A stretch of DNA of 10,048 nt from Planctomycetaceae bacterium. Its GTDB lineage: Bacteria; Planctomycetota; Planctomycetia; Pirellulales; Thermoguttaceae. The notes under the pieces were generated by a model. That model had not been told where the DNA came from. It was given only the letters and a program-made list of their open reading frames with translations, and did not search any database. The first letter of the stretch is position 1, and the number at the start of each line of letters is the position of its first letter. A program made the position numbers and the translations under genes. This document shows, in pieces, positions 1-7,024 of the stretch. The stretch spans positions 1-10,048 of the forward strand of contig JAITBS010000115.1 in assembly GCA_031283515.1 (NCBI GenBank), given 5' to 3'.

Positions 1-136
1 GTCGTTATTCAGATTCACCGTTGCCTATCGCTAACGCGGCATTTACAAAAAAAGATTGACCGCCTTTTATGTGTTACATTTTTGTCGTTTTGTGTGAACC
101 GTATATTTTATTTTCATTCCGTACTGTAAAACAGCG

Positions 137-164
137 TTGTTTTTTTAATTCATTTGTGTATAAT
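137..164 (+). promoter_or_regulatory. Candidate sigma-70-type promoter of the HzsA-like gene
   Basis: A perfect TATAAT at 159-164 lies 16 bases after TTGTTT at 137-142, which matches four of six positions of the -35 consensus. Transcription would begin near 171, giving a leader of about 70 nt before the ATG at 243. No other gene start is nearby on this strand. The assignment rests on consensus matching in A/T-rich DNA, so it is only moderately secure. Confidence 0.42.
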
Positions 165-230
165 ATGCAAGGTAAACGATAGAATAAAAACAGACATTTT
201 TTTTGAAACATAGATCATTTTACCAAATAA

Positions 231-235
231 AGGAG
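231..235 (+). promoter_or_regulatory. Shine-Dalgarno site fixing the start at ATG 243
   Basis: AGGAG at 231-235 lies seven bases before the ATG at 243, which is ideal spacing. The in-frame TTG at 237 would leave a single base between site and start, so the longer reading is very unlikely. Choosing ATG 243 also gives a clean signal peptide. Confidence 0.8.
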
Positions 236-242
236 ATTGATA

Positions 243-3200
243 ATGAACTGTATTAACAAATCAAGATTGTTTGTCGGTCATTTTATGTTTTGGATTTTTG
301 TATGGTTGTTATTGTTTTCAGGGGTTGTGTCTGCTGAAACGAAAACACCGTTTACGGTTGAAATCCTAAAACCTGAAACAGAATTTTCTGCATTGAAATA
401 TGAGGGAAATAATCAATGGTATGATTCTGTTTACTGGACAGGTCACGGCTGGGCACGAATCGGGAAAAACTGGCAACATCCCGAAAATACACACGACACC
501 GTAAGAACTTTTTGTGTTCCCAAAGAAGGAACGGTTCGCGTTACCGGAAATGTTAAAAAACTTCATTTGGACGGCGACGGTGTTGTTGTTTCGATTTTGC
601 ACAATAATAAAGAACTGTGGAAAAAAACTATCGAAGGAAAAGAGAGTATTGGTTTTGATACGGATATTTTGTTGGAAGTTAAGAAAGGAGAGAAACTCCG
701 GTTTGTTGTGAATAAACGCGGGTCAATCAGTTGTGATACTACCGGTTGGACTCCGGTAATTACGTATCAGGAATCCGGTGAAACATTCGACGCGGCAACC
801 GCTTTTTCCGATACACAAGGGAACGGCGGTTGGTTTTATGAAATGAGCAACGTTAATTCCGTGCCGGTGAAACCTGTTATCACACTTAATCTGAACGAAA
901 ACGATTATCGGCAATTAACGGAAGGATTACCGCATGTTCCTGATTTTGCAATGTTTCCGCTTGTTCTTTCAGAATGGGTTCTGGACGATTGGCAACCTCT
1001 TCAACTGCAACCGCAATCACAACAAATTACCAAACAACAAAATCGTTTTGATATTCCGCGAGACCGTATTCTAACGGCAATCCGTGATCATCAGCAACGT
1101 ATTCTTGCAATTCTGTCACGCCAAATGAGTATGTCCGATTCTGAACACGAAAAAATGTTTCAGTTATTTTCCGCTCTTTGCAAACAAGTTGAGAATACAA
1201 TTATTTCCGAAACGGAATTGCAATTACTGTATTTAAAAACTCGGTTGACGAAACGGTCACTAATGTTTGCCGATCCGCGAACTCATTTCGGTGAATTACT
1301 TTTTGTAAAAAACCGTCCGACTGCCTATACACATTTAGTGGGACAATATTTTGGTTGGAATCAACGTCCCGGCGGCGGGATTTTCGTACTGGAACAACCC
1401 GGCATGTCGTTGAAACACCGTGATTTGATTCATGGTCAACTTCCGCCGGGTCATGTGTTGGAACCGCGATTGTCTTATGATGCAAAACGTATCGCTTTTT
1501 CGCATGTTGCGGTACCGGAGAAACGAATCGCATGGCAATCGCTCAACGTCAACGAAAAAGGAAACAACGAATACTACTATCATTTGTACGAAATGGGAAT
1601 TGACGGCGAAAATCTGCGGCAACTCACCAACAATAAATATGACGATATGATGCCGGAATATTTACCGGATGGCGCATTGGTTTTTGTTTCAACACGGCGG
1701 CAAGCGTATTCACGGTGTTTCGGTCCGCAATTCGGTGAACGTTGGCATTCTTACACGCTTTTTCGTACCGGAATAGATACACAAGGATTTCCTGATACAA
1801 AAACAATAACACAAATTTCGTTTAATGATGTTAGTGAATGGTTTCCGGCGATGAGTCCTTCCGGTTTGTTGTTGTTTGCGCGTTGGGATTACATTGACCG
1901 CGACGCCGTAACGCATCAAAATTTGTGGTCAATGCGTCCCGACGGAACCAATCCAGCAGCAATCTGGGGAAATGCCGCTCCCAAACCGCATTGTATGTTT
2001 CAGGCAAAACCGATTGGTGATACAAATAAAATTGTGTTTATTGCGTCGGCACATCATTCGATAACAGCCGGTCCGATTTGTATTGTCGATCCGTCTGTTG
2101 ATGCTAATTCTCTTGACGCTGTAACACGAATCACACCGGAAGCGTTTCCCGAAGCAGAAAGTATGAATATTCCTGAATATTACAACTCGCCTTATCCATT
2201 GGGTGAAGACCTTTTTCTTGCCGCTTACAGCCGCGACAAATTAATTTTTGAACCGCGTCCCAATCCCGACAATGCGTTAGGGTTGTATCTGCTTGATGAT
2301 CGCGGAAACCGTGAGGTGTTGTATCGTGATACGAAAATCGGGTCAACTTGTCCCTTACCGGTGATGCCGCGAATAATGCCGCAGTTGATTGTATCGTACA
2401 AAAATGAAACGCTGGCAACACAAAGATTGGGTGAAATGAGTATTATGAATGTTTATGAGGGATTAGACGGCAATATCAAATCGGGTTCACTCAAGGAATT
2501 ACGAATTGTACAAATATTCCCGAAAACAAGTGCAGTTGTCAATTTACCGCGAATTGGAGTTGCCGGAGAAGAAAATACTCGTGCGGTTCTTGGGACGGTA
2601 CCGATTGAAGCGGATGGTTCCGTAAGATTTCTTGTACCGGCTGGAAAACCGTTACTGTTTCAAGTTCTCGACGAAAATGGTTTTGCTTACCAGACGATGC
2701 GTTCTACGACTTCCGTCATGCCGGGTGAACAGACATCCTGTGTTGGTTGTCACGAAAATCGGGTTAGTGCTGCGCCGTTACAAAAAAATCTGTCAATTGC
2801 TTTAACCAAACCGGCACCGCGTATTCGGGAAACACCGGAATCGGGCAGACCTTACGGATTTGTGGAAATGGTTCAACCGATTTTGGACGCCAAATGTGTT
2901 TCATGTCACAATAATCAGAAAACAGAAGGCGGTTATAATCTTTCCCGAACTCTTGATAAAAACGGATATACTGTATCGTATTTTTCGTTATGCCGTGATC
3001 CGAAAATGATTCCGCGTTATGCGGAACGGAATCAGATTCAACAGTCGGAATCCGGCGGAAAGATTGGAGCGATTGGCAGTGGTTTGATTCAACTATTGCA
3101 GAAAAAACACGCTGATGTCGAACTAACACCGGAGGAATTACGGCGCATTGGCACCTGGATTGACCTGAACGCTGTTTTTTACGGCACTTACGATTTGTCC

Positions 3201-3254
3201 GTGTTGCCGTTACAACAACGCGGTGAACCCATTCCAATGCCGAAATTCGAATGA
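243..3254 (+). CDS. Exported HzsA-like (hydrazine synthase alpha-like) beta-propeller di-haem cytochrome c
   Basis: The product is a 1003-residue secreted protein. Residues 1-32 form a signal peptide: a positive start, a hydrophobic core rich in W, F, V and L, and a VSA-ET cleavage site. Residues about 35-180 look like a beta-sandwich module (GDGVVVSIL, EKLRFVVN, CDTTGW). From about residue 400 there are TolB/WD40-like propeller blades (LEPRLSYDAKRIAFS, GALVFVSTRR, LWSMRPDGTNP). The C-terminal part holds two c-type haem motifs, CVGCH at 833-837 and CVSCH at 885-889, followed by a planctomycete cytochrome ending (RRIGTWIDLNAVFYGTYD). This domain order matches the HZS_alpha family, whose anammox member helps make hydrazine from NO and ammonia in the anammoxosome. 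Most relatives in other planctomycetes have no known reaction. No HzsB/C genes are nearby, so I call it a periplasmic redox protein of unknown substrate. It is transcribed alone and converges with nuoE. Family call firm; function open. Confidence 0.85.
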   Translation: MNCINKSRLFVGHFMFWIFVWLLLFSGVVSAETKTPFTVEILKPETEFSALKYEGNNQWYDSVYWTGHGWARIGKNWQHPENTHDTVRTFCVPKEGTVRVTGNVKKLHLDGDGVVVSILHNNKELWKKTIEGKESIGFDTDILLEVKKGEKLRFVVNKRGSISCDTTGWTPVITYQESGETFDAATAFSDTQGNGGWFYEMSNVNSVPVKPVITLNLNENDYRQLTEGLPHVPDFAMFPLVLSEWVLDDWQPLQLQPQSQQITKQQNRFDIPRDRILTAIRDHQQRILAILSRQMSMSDSEHEKMFQLFSALCKQVENTIISETELQLLYLKTRLTKRSLMFADPRTHFGELLFVKNRPTAYTHLVGQYFGWNQRPGGGIFVLEQPGMSLKHRDLIHGQLPPGHVLEPRLSYDAKRIAFSHVAVPEKRIAWQSLNVNEKGNNEYYYHLYEMGIDGENLRQLTNNKYDDMMPEYLPDGALVFVSTRRQAYSRCFGPQFGERWHSYTLFRTGIDTQGFPDTKTITQISFNDVSEWFPAMSPSGLLLFARWDYIDRDAVTHQNLWSMRPDGTNPAAIWGNAAPKPHCMFQAKPIGDTNKIVFIASAHHSITAGPICIVDPSVDANSLDAVTRITPEAFPEAESMNIPEYYNSPYPLGEDLFLAAYSRDKLIFEPRPNPDNALGLYLLDDRGNREVLYRDTKIGSTCPLPVMPRIMPQLIVSYKNETLATQRLGEMSIMNVYEGLDGNIKSGSLKELRIVQIFPKTSAVVNLPRIGVAGEENTRAVLGTVPIEADGSVRFLVPAGKPLLFQVLDENGFAYQTMRSTTSVMPGEQTSCVGCHENRVSAAPLQKNLSIALTKPAPRIRETPESGRPYGFVEMVQPILDAKCVSCHNNQKTEGGYNLSRTLDKNGYTVSYFSLCRDPKMIPRYAERNQIQQSESGGKIGAIGSGLIQLLQKKHADVELTPEELRRIGTWIDLNAVFYGTYDLSVLPLQQRGEPIPMPKFE

Positions 3255-3265
3255 AATATTCTTTA

Positions 3266-3389
3266 ATACTCATCACTTTGACAATTCGGTTTTCGTTTTT
3301 TGAGAGGATAAACAGAATTTACAGGATTTTAAATAAAAGACACAAAAATTCTGCTCTTACAATACCAAATTTTAAAGTGCAATGAGTAT
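3266..3389. repeat. Imperfect long inverted repeat between convergent genes
   Basis: ATACTCAT at 3266-3273 is exactly inverted as ATGAGTAT at 3382-3389, and the inner flanks ACTTT (3275-3279) and AAAGT (3374-3378) also pair. A second nested pair is CAGAATTT (3313-3320) with AAATTCTG (3346-3353). Between them sits a 9-base tandem, ACAGAATTT then ACAGGATTT, at 3312-3329. The segment lies between the stop codons of two convergent genes, where a bidirectional 3' end would be expected. It has no GC-rich stem and U-run of a standard intrinsic terminator, so its role is unclear. Confidence 0.4.
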
Positions 3390-3445
3390 CTTGGTGAAAC
3401 GGATAGACCGGTTGTGTAATTAGTTACGTTTTATGAAATGGTGTT

Positions 3446-3937
3446 TTATTTTACGGCGGTTTGTTTTTTGTACTGATTCAGGATACTTGGGATTACTTGT
3501 GTTGTGAGGTTGGCGTGGAAATTGCCGTCAATATTCATAACAGGAGCCAATCCACAAGCACCAATACAAGCAACAACTTCAAGACTGAATAAACCATCCC
3601 GTGTTGTTTCACCGGCTTCCACTTTTAATTCCCGTTTCAAAGAATCAAGAACTGCCGCTGAACCTTTGACATGACATGCCGTTCCACGACAAATTTGGAT
3701 ATGAAATCGTCCTTGCGGAGTGAAACGAAATTGGTTGTAAAACGTTGCCACTCCGTAAATTTTGCTTGCCGGAAGATTTAACGCTTTACCTACGGTTACA
3801 ACCGCTTCTCGTGACAGAAAACCTTGTTTCTCTTGAATTTCTTGGAGAATTGGAATCAGTGAATCCCGTCCGGCATGGGAATAACCGACTAAAATTTTCT
3901 TGACACCTTCTTCGATAGATTGAACTGCTGAACTCAT
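3446..3937 (-). CDS. nuoE: NuoE/HndA-type thioredoxin-like [2Fe-2S] subunit of NADH dehydrogenase or NAD(P)-linked hydrogenase
   Basis: The 163-residue product has the usual length of NuoE (about 160-170). An N-terminal helical part (LIPILQEIQEKQGFLS) precedes the signature ASKIYGVATFYNQFRF, and the thioredoxin-like part carries four cysteines in CxxxxC...CxxxC spacing (C83, C88, C124, C128) that bind a [2Fe-2S] cluster. In respiratory complex I or in HndABCD-type hydrogenases this subunit passes electrons next to the NuoF-like flavoprotein in the cytoplasm. The NuoF partner usually follows directly; here the next gene downstream is the convergent HzsA-like gene, so this copy stands alone. 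It may serve a complex encoded elsewhere or have its own role. The ATG at 3935-3937 has no Shine-Dalgarno sequence. Family assignment is secure; the choice between NuoE and HndA cannot be made from sequence alone. Confidence 0.9.
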   Translation of the reverse strand: MSSAVQSIEEGVKKILVGYSHAGRDSLIPILQEIQEKQGFLSREAVVTVGKALNLPASKIYGVATFYNQFRFTPQGRFHIQICRGTACHVKGSAAVLDSLKRELKVEAGETTRDGLFSLEVVACIGACGLAPVMNIDGNFHANLTTQVIPSILNQYKKQTAVK

Positions 3938-3988
3938 TTTTGGTTGGATTGGTTAATAATGCTCAAAACAATAGGGTTAAAATATTTT

Positions 3989-4017
3989 TATAGATAATTT
4001 ATTATCTATTAACTCAA
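3989..4017 (-). promoter_or_regulatory. Candidate nuoE promoter overlapped by a palindrome
   Basis: On the minus strand TTGAGT (at 4012-4017) and TCTATA (at 3989-3994) are 17 bases apart, which would start transcription near 3982 and give a leader of about 45 nt. The perfect inverted repeat ATAGATAA-TTTA-TTATCTAT at 3990-4009 covers the spacer and most of the -10, as an operator for a dimeric repressor would. Both calls are consensus-based in A/T-rich DNA and could be chance. Confidence 0.3.
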
Positions 4018-4075
4018 CATTATCTCAAATTTTCCCAATATTGAAAAGAGGAGTGCGAAAAATTTTTAAAATTTA

Positions 4076-4349
4076 CGTAATCTATCAGTGGAATTTTTTG
4101 TAGATAACAACAATAGGTAGCCCTGAAAGTGCAGTGGTTAGTTGATAGTTCGCACGCGGATTCAAAACGTTTGGGTCGTATCCGCTTGCGAACTATCCAC
4201 TCTCCACTATCAACTCTCCACTATTCCCGTTGCCCTTTCAGGGCGTTGGGTTGGAGAGGAATTTTTACCCACCCCGTTGGGGCGGGTTATAATCCTGACG
4301 CCACTATCGGGGCTAATGGGAAAAACAAAAATGCTGCTGATATATTATG
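4076..4349. repeat. Hairpin island A, bounded by inverted ends
   Basis: The left end CGTAATCTATCAGTGGAAT (4076-4094) matches 17 of 19 positions of the end consensus inferred from island B. The right end (4331-4349) inverted matches 14 of 19, including an unbroken CTGATATATTA. Inside are a copy and inverted copy of GCCCTGAAAG (4120-4129 and 4235-4244), a 17-bp stem with one mismatch (4144-4160 with 4181-4197, loop 20 nt), a 12-bp direct repeat ACTCTCCACTAT at 4199 and 4213, the hairpin GCCC-TTTCA-GGGC at 4232-4244, and a C-rich/G-rich stem at 4267-4287. It resembles a small non-autonomous element or REP-like cluster; no transposase is present in the window. Confidence 0.6.
4144..4197. repeat. 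17-bp inverted repeat (largest hairpin of island A)
   Basis: GATAGTTCGCACGCGGA (4144-4160) pairs with 4181-4197 at 16 of 17 positions, around a 20-nt loop that itself contains the palindrome AAACGTTT (4165-4172). There is no U-run on either side, so it is not a standard terminator. Confidence 0.75.
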
Positions 4350-4496
4350 AATTTTCTTTGTTTTTCCTATTTCCTATTTTTTGTTTCTGAAATTTTTTAT
4401 TTTTTGTGGGGTATTGTTTCGTCTTTAGTCATTTTAATCATTTTCTTTAACGGCGTTGAAAATTACTTTATCCCAATTGTTTTTTTTAGAAGTTCT

Positions 4497-5378
4497 CTAC
4501 ATACGTTGTGATTGGCTAAGATTTGCGGCACGAAGCGTATTGAGCATGAGCATTGAAATAGTCAAGGGACCAACTCCACCCGGAACTGGTGAAATTGCTC
4601 CGGCAACATTTTTAACCATCTCAAAATCAACATCGCCACAGATTTTGCCGTCCGCGAGTCGATTGATTCCAACATCAATAACCACAGCACCTGGTTTAAC
4701 CATGTCGGCAGTTAGAAAATGGGCATGTCCAATTGCAACGATTAATATGTCTGCTTGTTGTGTGATTTCGTGCAGATTTTTTGTTCTGGAATGAACAATA
4801 CTGACAGTGGCATCAGCACCGGTTTGTTGAGGCGATTGTTTTTGTACGAGCATTAGAGCCATTGGTTTGCCGACAATATCGCTACGCCCCACAATGACCG
4901 CATGTTTGCCCGACGTTTCAATTCCGTAACGAACAAGCATTTGTTGAATTCCGTAGGGAGTACAAGGCAGATAGCGGGGACGACCTTGCGAGATAAGACC
5001 AACATTTTCAGGATGAAACGCATCAACATCCTTTTTGGGATCAATTGCGTCGAGAACACGGAGTTCGTCACATCCCTTCGGAAGCGGCAACTGAACCAGA
5101 ATACCGTGAACTCCCAAATCCGTATTGAGTTTTTCAATCAAGATCAAAAGTTCTTCAGTGGTTGTTGTTGCGGGAAGACGGAAGAGACGGCTTTCCATTC
5201 CGATTTTTCGGCAATTTTTTTCTTTGTTACTTACATAAATCTGACTTGCCGGATCATTGCCCACCAACACCGCAGCTAAACAAGGTGTAATTCCGGTTGA
5301 CGTTTTGAACCGAATGATTTCCTCTGCCAGTTCGTTAAGAATGGTTTCCGATAATTTTTTTCCATCAAGTATTTGCAT
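4497..5378 (-). CDS. folD: Bifunctional methylenetetrahydrofolate dehydrogenase / methenyltetrahydrofolate cyclohydrolase
   Basis: FolD oxidises 5,10-methylene-THF to 5,10-methenyl-THF with NADP+ and hydrolyses it to 10-formyl-THF in the cytoplasm, supplying purine and formyl-methionine synthesis. The 293-residue length is normal. The catalytic YxxxK pair is Y48 and K52 (YVSNKEKNC). The substrate-site motif VQLPLPK spans 95-101, with Q96 and D119 (KKDVDAFHPENVG) at the expected places. PCTPYGI begins at 138, the Rossmann loop VGRSDIVGKP is at 163-172, and the C-terminal signature PVPGGVGPLT is at 264-273. A short insertion near 179-190 (KQSPQQTGADAT) separates two strands of the NADP domain. 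The ATG at 5376-5378 has no clear Shine-Dalgarno sequence. It lies 127 bp downstream of the PilM-PilN gene and probably has its own promoter. Identification is secure. Confidence 0.97.
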   Translation of the reverse strand: MQILDGKKLSETILNELAEEIIRFKTSTGITPCLAAVLVGNDPASQIYVSNKEKNCRKIGMESRLFRLPATTTTEELLILIEKLNTDLGVHGILVQLPLPKGCDELRVLDAIDPKKDVDAFHPENVGLISQGRPRYLPCTPYGIQQMLVRYGIETSGKHAVIVGRSDIVGKPMALMLVQKQSPQQTGADATVSIVHSRTKNLHEITQQADILIVAIGHAHFLTADMVKPGAVVIDVGINRLADGKICGDVDFEMVKNVAGAISPVPGGVGPLTISMLMLNTLRAANLSQSQRM

Positions 5379-5415
5379 CGTTATTATGATGTTGTAATGT
5401 ACGATAAATTTTAAA

Positions 5416-5445
5416 ATCTTACGGCGAAAAATATAAGGGTTTCAA
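5416..5445 (-). promoter_or_regulatory. Candidate folD promoter
   Basis: In the 127-bp gap upstream of folD the minus strand has TTGAAA (at 5440-5445) and TAAGAT (at 5416-5421) separated by 18 bases, giving a leader of about 30 nt. The match is fair, not strong. Confidence 0.3.
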
Positions 5446-5505
5446 ATGTTTTTTACACAGAAAATGACAATCCCGAAATCTTGACTTTCACGAATTATTC
5501 CCGAA

Positions 5506-6987
5506 TTAGCGGCGCAACCGATAAATTGAAACTCGGAACAACCAGGGATAACCGCCGCCGGCAGGATTAACACTTGGCACCGGAAATTGTACTAAGTACA
5601 CACCTTGACGTTGTAAATCTGTTTGAAGTTTCAATAAAACGGAAGGATCGCGTACTATTCCATTCATTTGAATCATTCCTGAAAACCGAGTGTTATTTTC
5701 CAATATTGAAAAAGACATTTGTGAAACAACCAAATCCTGTTCGTTGGGCAATACGAGGGAAAGTTCCCGTAGTTCATCCAACCACACCACATTTTGAGAA
5801 TCCCAGTTTTTTGTTTGATAAAGGACATTGAAACCGGGTTGAATTTGTTGTAGTTGTGCGACCACTTTTTGGTGTTCTTCCTTTACCCGAATCAATTCTT
5901 CCTCCATACTGCGAACAACTTCCCGATTCCAATAATAGAAACCAAAACAACAGATACCCAACAAAAGTATCGCCAGAAACACAGACCGAAAATAATTGGT
6001 TGGTTTCGGCGCCTCCTTCGTGTGTAAGAAATCAATAGTGTTTTTTGAGGGTGTTTGTTGTTCGAAGAGAAGTCCCAAAAGCGGAGCAAAGCATCCGGGT
6101 TGATCTGGAATTGCGGCAGCATGAACACCGGAAATCTGAAACGGATTGATAACGGAAACATCCAAATTTTGTTCGGTTAACACCTGAACCAAAGGTATCC
6201 AATCCTCGTCTGTACCAAATAAAATGATTTTTTTAATTGGTTGACCAATTACATGGTCATCACTGATCATCACCGTTCGTTCAATTTCGGCGGCAACTTT
6301 TTCGACAATATCCGAAAACCGCAACTGATCCGGCAACCGTACCGACCGAACCGAAAGAATTTGTTTGCCCTCGACAAGAACAAGATCAACTTCATTCTCA
6401 ACAACATGAACAACCAACCCCGGTTCAAAATCTTTAGGAACCGCTTCTGAATGAAACATTAATTCCGCAACCGCAAGCGATTTCAGTCCGATCCGTTGCG
6501 GTGAACAACTAATCGAACGAAAAGAATGAACCAACGATTGCCGATAAGAAAGCGGAATAGTTGCCGCTAAAATCCGGTGATTTTCTTCTGTGGTATTGCC
6601 GAGAACCAAATAATCGAGAGGATCGTGTTCGGAAAAACCGGAAAGTTCCCGCAAAACCTGATTTTTCAATAGGATAGGAATTTCTTGTTCACTACAAGGC
6701 GGAAGCGTTTGATAGAGTAATTCGATTTTGTTTCGGTCAAGACATAACAACAACGAACAGGAACCTATTCGTTCTTCTTTAAGAATGTTACGAAGTACCG
6801 TGATTAGATTGAGCAGTTCATTTGATTTTGACGTTTTTTCGGAATCCGAAATACGGTCTTTTTTTGCCGAAACATCTTCAATTGCGGCTAATCCTGTTTT
6901 TTGAACCGTTATCCCGCCTCCTCGCTGCAAGGAAGCAAGTAAATAACGACATTCGGTGTTGCTCCAGTCAACTGCCAAGAAACGCAT
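5506..6987 (-). CDS. PilM-PilN fusion-like pilus/type II secretion assembly-platform protein
   Basis: The 493-residue product has two parts. Residues 1 to about 310 look like the actin-like ATPase fold of PilM/GspL: MRFLAVDWSNTECRYLL at the start, then LLLCLDRNKIELLYQTLPP, LVVHVVENEVDLVLVEG and KKIILFGTDEDWIPL. Residues about 335-353 are a single membrane helix (SVFLAILLLGICCFGFYYW), followed by a predicted coiled coil (about 355-385, rich in E, K and Q) and a periplasmic PilN/GspL-like ferredoxin-fold tail. In type IV pili PilM (cytoplasmic) and PilN (membrane) are separate partners; GspL of type II secretion joins the two, as seen here. The protein probably couples the assembly ATPase to the inner-membrane platform. 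It follows the 7025-7513 gene by 37 bp on the same strand. The ATG has no Shine-Dalgarno sequence, and a hairpin ends 11 bases before it. Architecture is well supported; the exact machine is not shown. Confidence 0.75.
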   Translation of the reverse strand: MRFLAVDWSNTECRYLLASLQRGGGITVQKTGLAAIEDVSAKKDRISDSEKTSKSNELLNLITVLRNILKEERIGSCSLLLCLDRNKIELLYQTLPPCSEQEIPILLKNQVLRELSGFSEHDPLDYLVLGNTTEENHRILAATIPLSYRQSLVHSFRSISCSPQRIGLKSLAVAELMFHSEAVPKDFEPGLVVHVVENEVDLVLVEGKQILSVRSVRLPDQLRFSDIVEKVAAEIERTVMISDDHVIGQPIKKIILFGTDEDWIPLVQVLTEQNLDVSVINPFQISGVHAAAIPDQPGCFAPLLGLLFEQQTPSKNTIDFLHTKEAPKPTNYFRSVFLAILLLGICCFGFYYWNREVVRSMEEELIRVKEEHQKVVAQLQQIQPGFNVLYQTKNWDSQNVVWLDELRELSLVLPNEQDLVVSQMSFSILENNTRFSGMIQMNGIVRDPSVLLKLQTDLQRQGVYLVQFPVPSVNPAGGGYPWLFRVSIYRLRR

Positions 6988-6998
6988 AATTGATTGAC

Positions 6999-7019
6999 GG
7001 TGACGAGTCTGGCGTCACC
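6999..7019 (-). promoter_or_regulatory. Perfect hairpin in the spacer between two co-oriented genes
   Basis: GGTGACG (6999-7005) and CGTCACC (7013-7019) form a perfect 7-bp GC-rich stem with a 7-nt loop. It starts five bases after the stop of the upstream gene and ends 11 bases before the ATG of the PilM-PilN gene. No U-run follows it on the minus strand, so it is not an intrinsic terminator. A role in mRNA processing, stabilisation or translation control of the downstream gene is inference. Confidence 0.6.
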
Positions 7020-7024
7020 AATCC

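Larger units (their letters stand above)
1..236. other. Left-edge intergenic leader; no gene assigned
   Basis: This is A/T-rich DNA upstream of the HzsA-like gene. On the + strand one frame closes at a TAA at 32-34, a second at 96-98 and a third at 127-129, so the tail of a preceding + strand gene could end here, but nothing in these short translations is recognisable. The segment carries the promoter candidate at 137-164 and the ribosome binding site at 231-235. I see no RNA gene or terminator hairpin in it. Confidence 0.5.
3938..4496. other. 559-bp gene-free region with operator-like palindrome and hairpin island A
   Basis: No credible gene lies here. From left to right it holds the untranslated leader and possible promoter of nuoE (3938-4017) with an 8-bp palindrome, A/T-rich DNA, hairpin island A (4076-4349), and a T-rich tract (about 4350-4496) downstream of folD that includes a 7-base tandem TTTCCTA at 4363-4376. 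The longest + strand readings here are translations of the inverted repeats and have no start signals. Confidence 0.6.

Noticed and set aside
237..242. TTG at 237 as start of the HzsA-like gene
   Set aside because: It lies one base after the AGGAG site. ATG 243 has seven-base spacing and gives a normal signal peptide.
2764..3276. 170-codon minus-strand reading opposite the HzsA-like C-terminus
   Set aside because: It is the antisense shadow of a strongly supported coding region, including both the haem motif region and the conserved WIDLNA ending.
4129..4390. Two overlapping + strand readings of 73 and 82 codons in island A
   Set aside because: They are translations of hairpins and direct repeats, have no ribosome binding site, and contain no recognisable protein features.
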